Shown piece after piece: positions 17,470 through 25,813 of a stretch of 64,000 nt of DNA (its first letter is position 1; every line of letters starts with the position of its first letter). The stretch is from Fictibacillus nanhaiensis. Its GTDB lineage: Bacteria; Bacillota; Bacilli; Bacillales; Fictibacillaceae. The notes beneath the pieces are model-generated. The model was not told where the DNA came from and made no database searches. It was given only the letters and a program-made list of their open reading frames with translations. Where the stretch lies: NCBI GenBank assembly GCA_016401345.1, contig JAEACG010000002.1:124001-188000 (forward strand), given 5' to 3'. The position numbers and the translations under genes were made by a program.

Positions 17470-18198
17470 ATGAGAATAGATAAATGGCTATCAAATACAG
17501 GCTATGGAAGCAGAAAAGAAGTAAAACAGTTACTAAAATCAGGTGCAGTTACGTTAAACGGTGAGGTTGTAAAGGATGCAAAAACTCAAGCGAACCCTGA
17601 TCATGACAACGTGATGGTTCATGGAGAAGAAGCTGTTTATAAAGAGTTTATCTATCTGATGATGAACAAGCCCCAAGGAGTAATTTCAGCGACAGAAGAC
17701 TCTAGGCATGAGACGGTGATTGATCTTCTTTATATGGAAGATCAGAATTTCGAGCCTTTCCCTGTTGGAAGATTAGACATTGATACAGAAGGATTATTGA
17801 TCTTAACCAATGATGGTCAGTTGTCACACTCTTTGTTATCACCAAAAAAACATGTTCCTAAGACGTATTACGCCAAAATAAATGGATCAATTCCAGAAGG
17901 TGCGTTTGAAGATTTTAAAGAGGGGGTTATCTTAGATGATGGGTATAAAACAAAGCCTGCCTTTTTAAGAACCCTGACTAATGATGACAAAGAATCAGAG
18001 ATAGAGTTAACCATCACTGAAGGGAAGTTTCATCAAGTGAAAAGAATGTTCGAGGCAATCGGCAGAAAGGTCATTTTCTTGAAGCGAATTCAGATGGGGC
18101 AACTCAAGCTTGATGAAACGCTTGAGTTAGGAATGTATAGAGAGCTCGCAGACGAAGAACTTTCCTTACTTTCTTTAAAAGAGGATGTTTTTGAATAA
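17470..18198 (+). CDS. ytzG: RsuA-type pseudouridine synthase (YtzG-like)
   Basis: A 242-residue pseudouridine synthase of the RsuA/RluB group. An S4 RNA-binding domain covers about residues 1-60 (MRIDKWLSNTGYGSRKEVKQ). The catalytic motif GRLDIDTEGLL lies at 100-110 with Asp103 as nucleophile. LMMNKPQGVISA and GKFHQVKRMFEAIG are further family blocks. It likely isomerises one uridine of the small-subunit rRNA. B. subtilis has ytzG behind ytgP, so the neighbourhood agrees. The ATG follows CAGGAGG. Confidence 0.87.
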   Translation: MRIDKWLSNTGYGSRKEVKQLLKSGAVTLNGEVVKDAKTQANPDHDNVMVHGEEAVYKEFIYLMMNKPQGVISATEDSRHETVIDLLYMEDQNFEPFPVGRLDIDTEGLLILTNDGQLSHSLLSPKKHVPKTYYAKINGSIPEGAFEDFKEGVILDDGYKTKPAFLRTLTNDDKESEIELTITEGKFHQVKRMFEAIGRKVIFLKRIQMGQLKLDETLELGMYRELADEELSLLSLKEDVFE

Positions 18199-18212
18199 TT
18201 TATAAGGGGTAT
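18187..18212 (+). promoter_or_regulatory. Sigma-B promoter candidate of the PRC-barrel gene
   Basis: GTTTTT at 18187-18192 and GGGTAT at 18207-18212 with a 14-base spacer. The consensus of the general stress sigma factor is GTTTAA, 12-15 bases, GGGTAT. The -35 overlaps the last codons of the pseudouridine synthase gene. A start near 18219 leaves a leader of about 20 bases with AAAAAGGAG. Confidence 0.7.
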
Positions 18213-18239
18213 CTTCCAATAAAAAGGAGATGTATACCA

Positions 18240-18875
18240 ATGAAGTTATCTGTAGAAAAGTTAATGGATGCTAAAGCCCAAAATCATACGATTTCAACGG
18301 AAGAAACCGAGCACAAGATCAACGACATTCTATTTAATATGTACGACCATCGCTTATGCTATTTTACGTACACCGTTGACAACGGAATCAATCAGCGTGA
18401 AGAGGTTCCCTCAGATAAACATATGGAAACAGTAGTGGCTGCCACTTCAGGCATCGGTACACAGCATACTCCGTTTACAGGAAGCTCTAACCTTGCTGCT
18501 AATCAGAATTATGGAAAAGAAACCTTTTTTATCCCTTGGCATCAAGTGAAAGAATTTGATGAAGATAAACTCGTGTTCTCCGGAAATGAATTACAAAGAG
18601 ATGAACCAAAAGAGTGTTATTCTTATATGGCTATAAAAGATTGGACTGTCATCGATCAAGATGGTGAAAAAATTGGGAAGATAAAAGATTTAATCATTGA
18701 TACAGATCGTCAGCAAGTTATTGGTTTTTCACTTGCAGAAGGATTTTGGAAAAACTTATTCGGTCAGGATGATAAGTATATGCCTGTTTCAGGAACGCCG
18801 AATTGGGAAAGCCGTGAATGGAACATTGAAAGAACTCCTGATCTTCTCTTAAAAGACAATAAGGATGAACTTTAA
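18240..18875 (+). CDS. PRC-barrel domain protein, probable general stress protein
   Basis: A 211-residue soluble protein. The C-terminal part (about 120-190) is a PRC-barrel: DWTVIDQDGEKIGKIKDLIID, RQQVIGFSLAEGFW, KYMPVSGTPNW. The N-terminal part (about 1-110) is acidic with no clear family; it includes TFFIPWHQVKEFDEDKLVF, which resembles a second, degraded PRC-type strand set. PRC-barrel proteins occur in RNA-processing and stress contexts. A near-consensus sigma-B promoter directly upstream supports a role in general stress. AAAAAGGAGATGTATACCA precedes the ATG. Function not known. Confidence 0.75.
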   Translation: MKLSVEKLMDAKAQNHTISTEETEHKINDILFNMYDHRLCYFTYTVDNGINQREEVPSDKHMETVVAATSGIGTQHTPFTGSSNLAANQNYGKETFFIPWHQVKEFDEDKLVFSGNELQRDEPKECYSYMAIKDWTVIDQDGEKIGKIKDLIIDTDRQQVIGFSLAEGFWKNLFGQDDKYMPVSGTPNWESREWNIERTPDLLLKDNKDEL

Positions 18876-18897
18876 TCTTAATTGTAAATAACAAAAA

Positions 18898-18930
18898 AAG
18901 TCCCTGCTAAGAAATTAGCGGGGATTATTT
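18898..18930. terminator. Terminator between the PRC-barrel gene and ytzE
   Basis: TCCCTGCTAA pairs with TTAGCGGGGA (one wobble); an A run on the left and T-rich DNA on the right suit converging transcripts. Confidence 0.75.
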
Positions 18931-18967
18931 AATGCAATATGCTTATCCGAAAATTTATTATATCTTT

Positions 18968-19186
18968 TTAAGATACTTTTACTTTTTTTCCTGTTGTTTC
19001 CCACATACCTCGGGCAGGACTTGTTACTAAATTGTTATAAGAGAGGACGTTAAGATCTCTCTGGATGGTACGTTGCGTAGTTCCAAATTCTTCAACTAGT
19101 TCTCGTGTTGTTACAGTACCTTTCTTGCGAATAAACAAATACAGGGCTTTCACACGATTCAACATTCTGTCAGTTGAAGGACTCAA
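18968..19186 (-). CDS. ytzE: DeoR-type HTH regulator YtzE
   Basis: A 72-residue protein that is a lone DeoR-type winged helix-turn-helix: RVKALYLFIRKKGTVTTREL, EEFGTTQRTIQRDLNVLSYN. There is no effector domain, as in YtzE of B. subtilis. It could bind DNA as a dimer and act as a small repressor; the targets are unknown. The start is TTG with AAGGAGTGG seven to eight bases upstream. About 125 bases upstream on the same strand lies the terminator of a promoter-driven leader or small RNA, which might influence ytzE. Confidence 0.82.
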   Translation of the reverse strand: MSPSTDRMLNRVKALYLFIRKKGTVTTRELVEEFGTTQRTIQRDLNVLSYNNLVTSPARGMWETTGKKVKVS

Positions 19187-19302
19187 AAAACCACTCCTTG
19201 TTATTTAGATAGTTGTTAACACACTATATGATACCAGTCTAAAGTTAATGAAATATGAACGTTGTATTACATTCTTTTTAATTCTTAAGACCCATCCTTT
19301 TT

Positions 19303-19479
19303 ATAAAAAAAAGCGAAGAATCCGTATTGGTTCTTCGCTGCTTCAGCCATTAAATGTAGTAATAACGTTCAAAAAGATGTCTGTGCGGCTAGGCAGCAAA
19401 ACCTCATAACGAACATATGATCCTAAATATAAAGATATAGAGGAAAATTGTTAGTTAACCAACACTACACCTCCCATTT
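19303..19479 (-). ncRNA. Putative structured small RNA or leader upstream of ytzE
   Basis: A minus-strand unit of about 175 bases begins downstream of a strong sigma-A promoter and ends in an intrinsic terminator: AGCGAAGAA (19332-19340) pairs with TTCTTCGCT (19312-19320) and a T run follows. It contains a 5' hairpin (GTTGGTTAACTAAC), a possible long-range pairing of GCTGCCTAGCC (19388-19398) with GGCTGAAGCAGC (19337-19348), and no long reading frame. A 15-codon frame (ATG near 19416) reads MFVMRFCCLAAQTSF; its adjacent Cys codons lie in the 5' arm of that pairing. I do not recognise a known RNA family. This unit fills most of the gap between ytzE and the channel gene. Confidence 0.6.
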
Positions 19480-19485
19480 GGCACC

Positions 19486-19513
19486 ATTATACACTAAAAT
19501 ATTTATTTGTCAA
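19486..19513 (-). promoter_or_regulatory. Sigma-A promoter of the putative small RNA
   Basis: TTGACA (complement of 19508-19513) and TATAAT (complement of 19486-19491) with a 16-base spacer, both perfect hexamers, pointing left. Confidence 0.8.
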
Positions 19514-19613
19514 TATCCCATGATTCCTAAGAAAGCAAAACACTCTAACCATTTTAATGGGAATAAGGTACAATAATAGGGTTATTAAAAATTATTATGT
19601 TAGGAGCGATGAG

Positions 19614-20621
19614 GTGTATATTTTACAAAAACTGATGAATAGGCTTTTCGTTTTGAATAAGCTTGGAATTTTTTCATTTACCTTTTTTGTCGTTATTTTT
19701 TCGTCAGTCGTTATGCATCTTCTAGAGCCAAAAACATTCCCTCACTGGTTTGACGCCTTGTGGTATGTAATGACAACTGTTACAACGGTCGGTTATGGTG
19801 ATTACTATCCGGTATCCACAGCAGGAAGAATTTACGCGATCTTCATCTTTTTAATCGGCATCGGTATTGCTGGTCTGGCTATTGGGAAACTGGTAGAAGC
19901 ATTAGGAGCTCATCGTAAACGAAAGGAGGAAGGAAGATTGACTTTTCAAGGTAAAAATCATTTCGTTATTATCGGATGGTCTGAGAAAGCAAAATATGCT
20001 GTTAGTGAAATCATCGAAACTCATCCAAACCTAGAAGTAGTTCTTATTGATAACCTGCCTGTTACACCGATTACACATCAAAGTGTGCATTACATTCAAG
20101 GTGACCCATCAATAGAAGGGACTCTCGTACAAGCAAATTTAAAGGAAGCCAAATCTGTACTTGTGTTTTCAGATGATTCGATTCATGATTCAGCACTCGC
20201 TGATGGTAAAACACTATTGATCGTAACTTCTGTAGAACGTTTAACTCCTCACATACATAGTACGGTAGAGATCAAAAAAGAGGAACATATTAAAAACTTT
20301 AGGCATGCTAAAGTAGATGAGTTTGTTTTAAGTCATGAAACAGTTTCTCGTATGGCTGTACGGTCCGCCTTTTCTAAAGGTATTACGGAGATCTACACAC
20401 AGCTTCTTTCTCATAAAGAAGGAGAGAACTTATTTGAGGTGCGAAAACAATCGGAATGGGTAACATACAAAGACGCTTTTGACAGTTTGTTGAAACAAGG
20501 TGCTACACTTATTGCGGACGGCAACGATCTATCGATCAACAAGAAGTTGGACCAACCAATTCGTGATGATGCACGTCTCTATATCATCTGCAGCAAAGAT
20601 GTATACGAATCGATCATCTGA
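19614..20621 (+). CDS. Two-TM potassium channel with RCK domain (YugO-like)
   Basis: A 335-residue channel subunit. Two membrane helices (about 15-36 and 70-92) flank the pore loop with selectivity filter TVGYGD at 58-63. A TrkA-N/RCK domain follows from about residue 108 (HFVIIGWSEKAKYAV). B. subtilis YugO is of this size and type; it conducts K+ and is known for electrical signalling in biofilms. The start is GTG with AGGAG seven bases upstream; a longer frame from 19557 has no ribosome binding site. The Rossmann motif GWSEKA lacks the classical GxGxxG. Confidence 0.87.
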   Translation: MYILQKLMNRLFVLNKLGIFSFTFFVVIFSSVVMHLLEPKTFPHWFDALWYVMTTVTTVGYGDYYPVSTAGRIYAIFIFLIGIGIAGLAIGKLVEALGAHRKRKEEGRLTFQGKNHFVIIGWSEKAKYAVSEIIETHPNLEVVLIDNLPVTPITHQSVHYIQGDPSIEGTLVQANLKEAKSVLVFSDDSIHDSALADGKTLLIVTSVERLTPHIHSTVEIKKEEHIKNFRHAKVDEFVLSHETVSRMAVRSAFSKGITEIYTQLLSHKEGENLFEVRKQSEWVTYKDAFDSLLKQGATLIADGNDLSINKKLDQPIRDDARLYIICSKDVYESII

Positions 20622-20676
20622 TAGTGATCGAAAAGACAATCGTCAGAACAATTTATTTAGAAAGGATGTAAGTGTG

Positions 20677-22083
20677 ATGGATCAGGTCAATTGGAAAGAA
20701 CAAGTTGAATTGAGAAAAAAACAGCTTATGGAGGATACAAAAGGGCTATTGCGCATTCCTAGTCTGCTCGATGAAGAAAATGTCAAAGAAGGAGCACCTT
20801 TTGGGCCAGAAATAGAAAAAGCTTTATCCTATATGTTAGACCTCGGAAAAGAAAGTGGAATGATTGTTAAGAATGTGGACGGATATGCCGGTCACATCGA
20901 GATTGGGAACGGAGAAGACATCGTAGGTGTTCTATGTCATGTTGACGTAGTACCTCCTGGTGATGGCTGGTCTGTAGAACCTTTTGGAGCAGAAGTGAAA
21001 GACGGAAAAATCTTCGCACGAGGTGCGATTGATGATAAAGGACCAACGATGGCAGCTTTTTATGGGATGAAAATCATTCAGGAACTCAAGCTTCCACTAT
21101 CGAAGAAAGTCCGCATGATCATTGGTTGTGATGAAGAAAGCAACTGGCGATGTGTGAGACATTACTTTACGAAAGAAGAGATGCCAGCGATCGGTTTTGC
21201 ACCTGATGCTGATTTTCCAATCATCTCTGCAGAAAAAGGAATATTTGATGTGGAGTTTCGTCTAGATAACAATCAAAAGGAAGAAACAAGTGACCTTCTT
21301 TTACTTTCTTTTACATCGGGTCAGCGTTTAAATATGGTTCCAGACTATGCAGAGGCTAAGATTCAAGCAAGCAACTTAGAGGAAATTCAACAATCGTTCA
21401 AAGCGTTCGGTGAGAAATCTGTAATAGAATACCAAGCTCAAACAGAAGGTGATGCTTTAATCCTAAAAGTAAAAGGGAAATCTGCACATGGAAGTACACC
21501 AGACATGGGTAAGAATGCTGGACTTATGCTTGGTGAATTCTTAAACACTCTTTCTTTCACTGGAAACGCTAAGTCATTTCTTCGCTTGTTGGACGAACTT
21601 ACGGGCGAATTTACAGGTAATAAGCTAGATATTGCTGCAGAAGATGAGGCGAGCGGTTATCTAACGGTCAATGCTGGAATCCTTTCATATGATCAAGTAG
21701 AAGGCGGAAAAGTAGGGTTGAATATACGCTATCCGGTCACACATGATAGCAAGAAGATTGAAAATACTTTATCAACAAGAGCGAAGACAGATGATTGGTC
21801 GATGAGAATTATTGAAAACAATCCACCTAACTATGTAGAAGAAAGTCACCCATTGATTCAAACCCTTCAAAAGGTTTATGAAGATCAAACGGGGAAAAAG
21901 GGTGAATTGATGGCTATTGGCGGTGGTACTTATGCACGGTCATTGGAGACAGGAGTTGCTTTTGGCGCGTTGTTCCCTGGACGAGAAGATGTGGCTCATC
22001 AAAAGGATGAACACATGTTTGTAGAGGATTTACTTCTCGCTTCTGCTATATATGCTCAAGCCATTTACGAACTAGCTAAATAG
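20677..22083 (+). CDS. pepV: Dipeptidase PepV (M20 family)
   Basis: A 468-residue zinc dipeptidase. The metal site is seen in LCHVDVVP (His88, Asp90), GAIDDKG (Asp119/120) and GCDEESNW (Glu154/155, catalytic and metal ligand). GKSAHGSTPDMGKNAG and GGGTYARSL are later family blocks. PepV releases amino acids from dipeptides in the cytosol. B. subtilis ytjP encodes the same protein. AAAGGATGT precedes the ATG. The channel gene ends 55 bases upstream. The MFS gene follows after 20 bases and is probably co-transcribed. Confidence 0.9.
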   Translation: MDQVNWKEQVELRKKQLMEDTKGLLRIPSLLDEENVKEGAPFGPEIEKALSYMLDLGKESGMIVKNVDGYAGHIEIGNGEDIVGVLCHVDVVPPGDGWSVEPFGAEVKDGKIFARGAIDDKGPTMAAFYGMKIIQELKLPLSKKVRMIIGCDEESNWRCVRHYFTKEEMPAIGFAPDADFPIISAEKGIFDVEFRLDNNQKEETSDLLLLSFTSGQRLNMVPDYAEAKIQASNLEEIQQSFKAFGEKSVIEYQAQTEGDALILKVKGKSAHGSTPDMGKNAGLMLGEFLNTLSFTGNAKSFLRLLDELTGEFTGNKLDIAAEDEASGYLTVNAGILSYDQVEGGKVGLNIRYPVTHDSKKIENTLSTRAKTDDWSMRIIENNPPNYVEESHPLIQTLQKVYEDQTGKKGELMAIGGGTYARSLETGVAFGALFPGREDVAHQKDEHMFVEDLLLASAIYAQAIYELAK

Positions 22084-22103
22084 TATGTAAGAGAGGGTAC
22101 ATC

Positions 22104-23285
22104 ATGAATAATTCTTTCGATAAAACCTCTATCAGTCTAAAAGGCTTTTATCTTTTAAGTTTTTTTGGTCTAGGGAGTTTATTTCCGTTATTAGGTGTTT
22201 ATTTTAAAGATTCAGTAGGTCTCAGTGGGACAGAAATAGGCACATTAATGTCTATCAGTCCAGTCGTGATGATATTTGCTCAGCCTCTATGGGGTGTGGT
22301 TACAGATTATTCAAGGCGTCCAAGATCCGTGTTAGTTCTATCATTGCTTTTAACAGCTGGGTTAGGATATAGCATCTATCTTTTCGAGTCCTATTTTTGG
22401 TTGATCGGCATACTTATCGCGTTTTCTTTTATGCAGAGTGCGTTAGTTCCTGTTTCAGACAGCATTCTTTTAAATTACGTACAAAAAGAGAACAAGCAGT
22501 ATGGAAACTACAGACTTTTTGGGGCGATCGGATTTGCAGTAGCTGTATATATAGCAGGAAAGCTTTCAGATTCCATTGGAATTCAAGTGATTTTCTATAT
22601 GTTTACCACTGTTCTTCTTCTTTGTATTTTATTTGTTTTCAAGATGCCTAAAGATAACCAATCGCTCCGTACAGATCTAAGGAAGGGGATTGGGCAGCTA
22701 GTCAGGATGCCTTCCTACCTCGTTTTTCTCGCTGCTACGTTCTTGGTGTTTGGTCCTATTTTTGCTAATAACTTTTACTTTGGATTTTATATTCAAGAAA
22801 CAGGCGGAACTTTAGCAGGTGTGGGACTTGCTTTCTTGATCGCAGCTGGAAGTGAAGCTCCATTTATGAAGTTTGCTGGACTCACCATAAAAAGATGGGG
22901 AATGATGCATATTATGGTGTTTGCAGCGACGGTTTCTGCTGTTCGTTGGACCTTTTATTTTTTTGAACCATCTTACCAAATCGTATTATTGACAACCATC
23001 GTACAAGGATTTTCAGTTGGGTTGTTCATCCCAGCAGCAATGGAATATGTGCGAGCTTATACACCAGTAGAAGTGAGAGCAACCGCAGTTTCTCTATACA
23101 CAGCTGTAGGGAATGGCTTAGGCTCTTGGTTTTGTACGTTTGTAGGCGGTGTGATCTTTGATAAATACAGCATCTTTTACACGTACTTATTTTTTGGTGC
23201 TTTATCGTTCATAGGGCTGGTAATGGTGTTAATCCTCACAAAGATGGAAGTGCAAGGTCGCATGCCGATTCAAAGATCTCTATAA
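22104..23285 (+). CDS. MFS transporter, MFS_1-like (LacY/nucleoside-H+ symporter type)
   Basis: A 393-residue membrane protein with about twelve hydrophobic segments. It starts KGFYLLSFFGLGSLFPLLGVYF and has QPLWGVVTDYSRRPRSVL as motif A. LFGAIGFAVAVYIAGKLSD and SVGLFIPAAMEYVRAYTP are typical of the YwbF/phenylpropionate-permease-like subgroup. The substrate is unknown. GAGAGGGTACATC precedes the ATG. It lies directly behind pepV and could export or import a peptide-related compound, but that is only a guess from position. Confidence 0.85.
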   Translation: MNNSFDKTSISLKGFYLLSFFGLGSLFPLLGVYFKDSVGLSGTEIGTLMSISPVVMIFAQPLWGVVTDYSRRPRSVLVLSLLLTAGLGYSIYLFESYFWLIGILIAFSFMQSALVPVSDSILLNYVQKENKQYGNYRLFGAIGFAVAVYIAGKLSDSIGIQVIFYMFTTVLLLCILFVFKMPKDNQSLRTDLRKGIGQLVRMPSYLVFLAATFLVFGPIFANNFYFGFYIQETGGTLAGVGLAFLIAAGSEAPFMKFAGLTIKRWGMMHIMVFAATVSAVRWTFYFFEPSYQIVLLTTIVQGFSVGLFIPAAMEYVRAYTPVEVRATAVSLYTAVGNGLGSWFCTFVGGVIFDKYSIFYTYLFFGALSFIGLVMVLILTKMEVQGRMPIQRSL

Positions 23286-23321
23286 AAGATTAGCAACCCT
23301 CATGGCAACAATGTACAAAAG

Positions 23322-23351
23322 AAGCATCCCAATTCTGTTTGGGATGCTTTT
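23322..23351. terminator. Terminator between the MFS gene and ytkP
   Basis: AAGCATCCCAA pairs with TTGGGATGCTT, followed by TTT on the plus side and A-rich DNA on the other. Confidence 0.8.
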
Positions 23352-23356
23352 GTCAT

Positions 23357-24289
23357 TTATTCAAATTGAAACAGATCACTCGATAAATAACGTTCGCCTG
23401 AATCACACGTCATACAGATTACGACTTCACCTTTTTTGCGTTTTTCTGCAATTATTAAAGCGGCATATACAGCTGCTCCTGATGATGGACCGACCAAGAT
23501 TCCTTCTTCTGAAGCAAGACGTCTTGTGATCGTATACGCGTCTTCATCATTAACTTGAACAATCTCATCATAGACCTGTTGATTTAAGATTGGTGGGATG
23601 AAACCAGGACTTGTTCCTACTAATTTATGTTTCCCGGGCTTTCCTCCCGAAAGAACAGGAGACCCTTTTGGTTCTACAACATGAACAGTTAAATTCGGAA
23701 AAAATGTTTTAAGCTGTTCACCCGTACCTGTTATCGTTCCTCCTGTACCAGCGGGTGCGATAAAAGCAGTAAAGGGCTTGTTTAACTCTTCGATGGCTTC
23801 TTTAATCTCAATCGCTGTGCTTCCTCTGTGTGCATCAGGGTTTGAAGGGTTCTCAAATTGCATAGGCATATAGCTGTTTGGAATTTCCTCTGCAAGCTCT
23901 CTGGCTTTTTTAATCGCTCCAGGCATCTTTTCATCACCAGGAGTTAGCACCACTTTTGCTCCATATGCTTTTAAAAGATTAATTCTTTCTTCTGTCATCG
24001 TATCAGGCATCACAATAATGGAAGAATAACCTCTAGCGGCCGCATTCATAGCGAGCCCGATCCCTGTATTTCCTGAAGTAGGTTCGATAATGGTAGAGCC
24101 TTCTTTTAAGAGACCTTTCTGTTCTGCATCAACGATCATATTATAGGCAGCGCGGTCTTTAAGGCTTCGACTAGGGTTGTAATACTCTAGCTTCACATAT
24201 ACATCTGCTCCCTCTTGATGAGGAAGGCGGTTTAACTTTACGATAGGTGTATCACCGATTAAATCTGCGATATTTGTAACAACTCTCAT
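23357..24289 (-). CDS. ytkP: Cysteine synthase family protein YtkP
   Basis: A 310-residue PLP-dependent enzyme of the O-acetylserine sulfhydrylase family. The Schiff-base lysine is Lys44 in NPSRSLKDRAA. EPTSGNTGIGLAMNAAARGY is the substrate loop, GTGGTITGTGEQLK binds the PLP phosphate, and SEEGILVGPSSGAA is the C-terminal signature. It makes cysteine from O-acetylserine and sulfide, or a related beta-substitution. B. subtilis has ytkP in this position besides cysK. The ATG at 24289 is chosen over GTG at 24298 because AAAGGAG then stands at the right distance. Confidence 0.88.
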   Translation of the reverse strand: MRVVTNIADLIGDTPIVKLNRLPHQEGADVYVKLEYYNPSRSLKDRAAYNMIVDAEQKGLLKEGSTIIEPTSGNTGIGLAMNAAARGYSSIIVMPDTMTEERINLLKAYGAKVVLTPGDEKMPGAIKKARELAEEIPNSYMPMQFENPSNPDAHRGSTAIEIKEAIEELNKPFTAFIAPAGTGGTITGTGEQLKTFFPNLTVHVVEPKGSPVLSGGKPGKHKLVGTSPGFIPPILNQQVYDEIVQVNDEDAYTITRRLASEEGILVGPSSGAAVYAALIIAEKRKKGEVVICMTCDSGERYLSSDLFQFE

Positions 24290-24400
24290 AAACTGCACTC
24301 CTTTTTCTTGCTGATTCGATTATAACAAATAAGTCACGCGGGAAAAAAGCAGATGAATCCATGTATTCTTTGATAAAATAAATGAAGGTGTGTGAGAAGT

Positions 24401-24958
24401 ATGCAAAGACATTATTTTTTAGCACTAAAGCTTCCTGATGAGACCAAAACAAAGCTTGCGAATATATGCAATCTTATAAGGAATGAACATCATTTTAAAA
24501 CATGGGTACATCTTGATGACTTTCATATCACTTTAGCTTTTCTAGGTGCTGCTTCGTTAGAACAGCTTCAAAAACTGCAAGAATTACTTAACGAAAAAAT
24601 GAGTATAACAGAGGGTGGTTTTTCACTACAAATAAACCAATTTGGCTTTTTCGGAAACGAACAACATCCAAGGATCTTTTGGGCAGGTGTTGAAGAAGAA
24701 CACTGTTTATATACTCTGCAAAAACAAGTGGCTTATGTATGTGAAGAGGTAGGTTTTCAACTTGATAAAAGACCTTATGCCCCGCATATAACGCTTGCAC
24801 GGAAACATATAGAGTCAGACTGTAATTCCCTGAATTCTCAGCAGTGGTGGAGACGATATGGTGAAAACATTCGATTCCAAGCTGATGAAGTGGTTATCTA
24901 TGAAACACATATAGAGAAACAGCCCAAATACCATGTTTTACACTCTTATTCGATATAG
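24401..24958 (+). CDS. thpR: RNA 2',3'-cyclic phosphodiesterase ThpR (2H family)
   Basis: A 185-residue 2H phosphoesterase. The two catalytic motifs are HITLAFLG (His42) and HITLARK (His129), matching the HxT repeats of LigT/ThpR. ThpR opens 2',3'-cyclic phosphates at RNA ends. YtlP of B. subtilis is the same protein, and ytlQ and ytlR follow in both. The ATG at 24401 is chosen; a GTG at 24392 is also in frame but too close to the AAGGTG. The gene is probably the first of a ytlP-ytlQ-ytlR operon. Confidence 0.87.
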   Translation: MQRHYFLALKLPDETKTKLANICNLIRNEHHFKTWVHLDDFHITLAFLGAASLEQLQKLQELLNEKMSITEGGFSLQINQFGFFGNEQHPRIFWAGVEEEHCLYTLQKQVAYVCEEVGFQLDKRPYAPHITLARKHIESDCNSLNSQQWWRRYGENIRFQADEVVIYETHIEKQPKYHVLHSYSI

Positions 24959-24982
24959 AGTGATGAAAAGAAAGGAGTTCGA

Positions 24983-25765
24983 ATGGCGCAGCTTGTAAAA
25001 TTACTTGATTATGTATCAAGATACGAAAATAATTTGCATCATTATCAATCGTTATTTATGCGGATTAAAGAAAATCGCTGGAGGGCATTTCAACAACAAT
25101 ATGGAACAGAAAATCGTAAGAAATCTCATCAAGAATTTCGGGAAAAATTATTTCATCATCAGATGAACTGGGCCACTTCGACTGTAAAAGAGATTTCAAA
25201 CTGGGATAATAAATATCTTCATGATGAAACACTAAAGTTACTCATTCAAGGAATTCCTGATAATTACTTTTTGTTCTATGAACCTGTCTTTCAAGTGAAG
25301 AATACAGGAGTGGAACTAAATATTATTTTGGTAGGACCCACAGAGGTATGGCTGATCGTTTGGATGAATGGAGAAGGAATTTGGCAAGAAGCTGAAAATA
25401 AACGTTTCTGGAAAAATGTTCGAGATGAGCAGAAAGAAACCGTCTTGAGTCCATTTATTCGACTCGAACGCATGCAATCATTCGTTCGAGAAGCTTGGGA
25501 ACCTTATCAAAAACAGCTGTCATTAAAAGCGTGTATTGTTGCACCAGATGCCTTTGTTGATTTTACGAGTGATTGGAGAAGAGTGAGCTATGTAGATAAA
25601 CGCAATTTTAATGAATGGCATGCACTTCTTCAACAAAATCCGGCACCGATTAAAGGACTGCAATTAAAATTTGTGTCTGATCTCTTAAAATTAGGTGTAA
25701 CGAATTCTCTATACAGAAAAGATCCGTTATCCAGTGAGTCTGAGATTCATTTTGAAGGTATTTGA
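24983..25765 (+). CDS. ytlQ: Conserved protein YtlQ, function unknown
   Basis: A 260-residue soluble protein with no catalytic motif that I recognise. It matches YtlQ by position between thpR and ytlR and by length. The N-terminal part (about 1-65) is rich in charged and aromatic residues and likely helical. The central part (VELNIILVGPTEVWLIVWMN, about 111-130, and later SLKACIVAPDAFVDFTS) looks like a nuclease-related NERD-type beta sheet; this resemblance is weak. AAAGGAG precedes the ATG. It is 24 bases behind thpR, so co-translation with an RNA-end enzyme is likely. Confidence 0.78.
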   Translation: MAQLVKLLDYVSRYENNLHHYQSLFMRIKENRWRAFQQQYGTENRKKSHQEFREKLFHHQMNWATSTVKEISNWDNKYLHDETLKLLIQGIPDNYFLFYEPVFQVKNTGVELNIILVGPTEVWLIVWMNGEGIWQEAENKRFWKNVRDEQKETVLSPFIRLERMQSFVREAWEPYQKQLSLKACIVAPDAFVDFTSDWRRVSYVDKRNFNEWHALLQQNPAPIKGLQLKFVSDLLKLGVTNSLYRKDPLSSESEIHFEGI

Positions 25766-25813
25766 GAGATTTTGTCGAATTACTTTTAAAAACATAAATC
25801 GAGGACGCACGGA

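Noticed and set aside
19557-19613. Longer start for the K+ channel
   Set aside because: No ribosome binding site; the GTG at 19614 has AGGAG at the right distance and the shorter protein matches YugO length.
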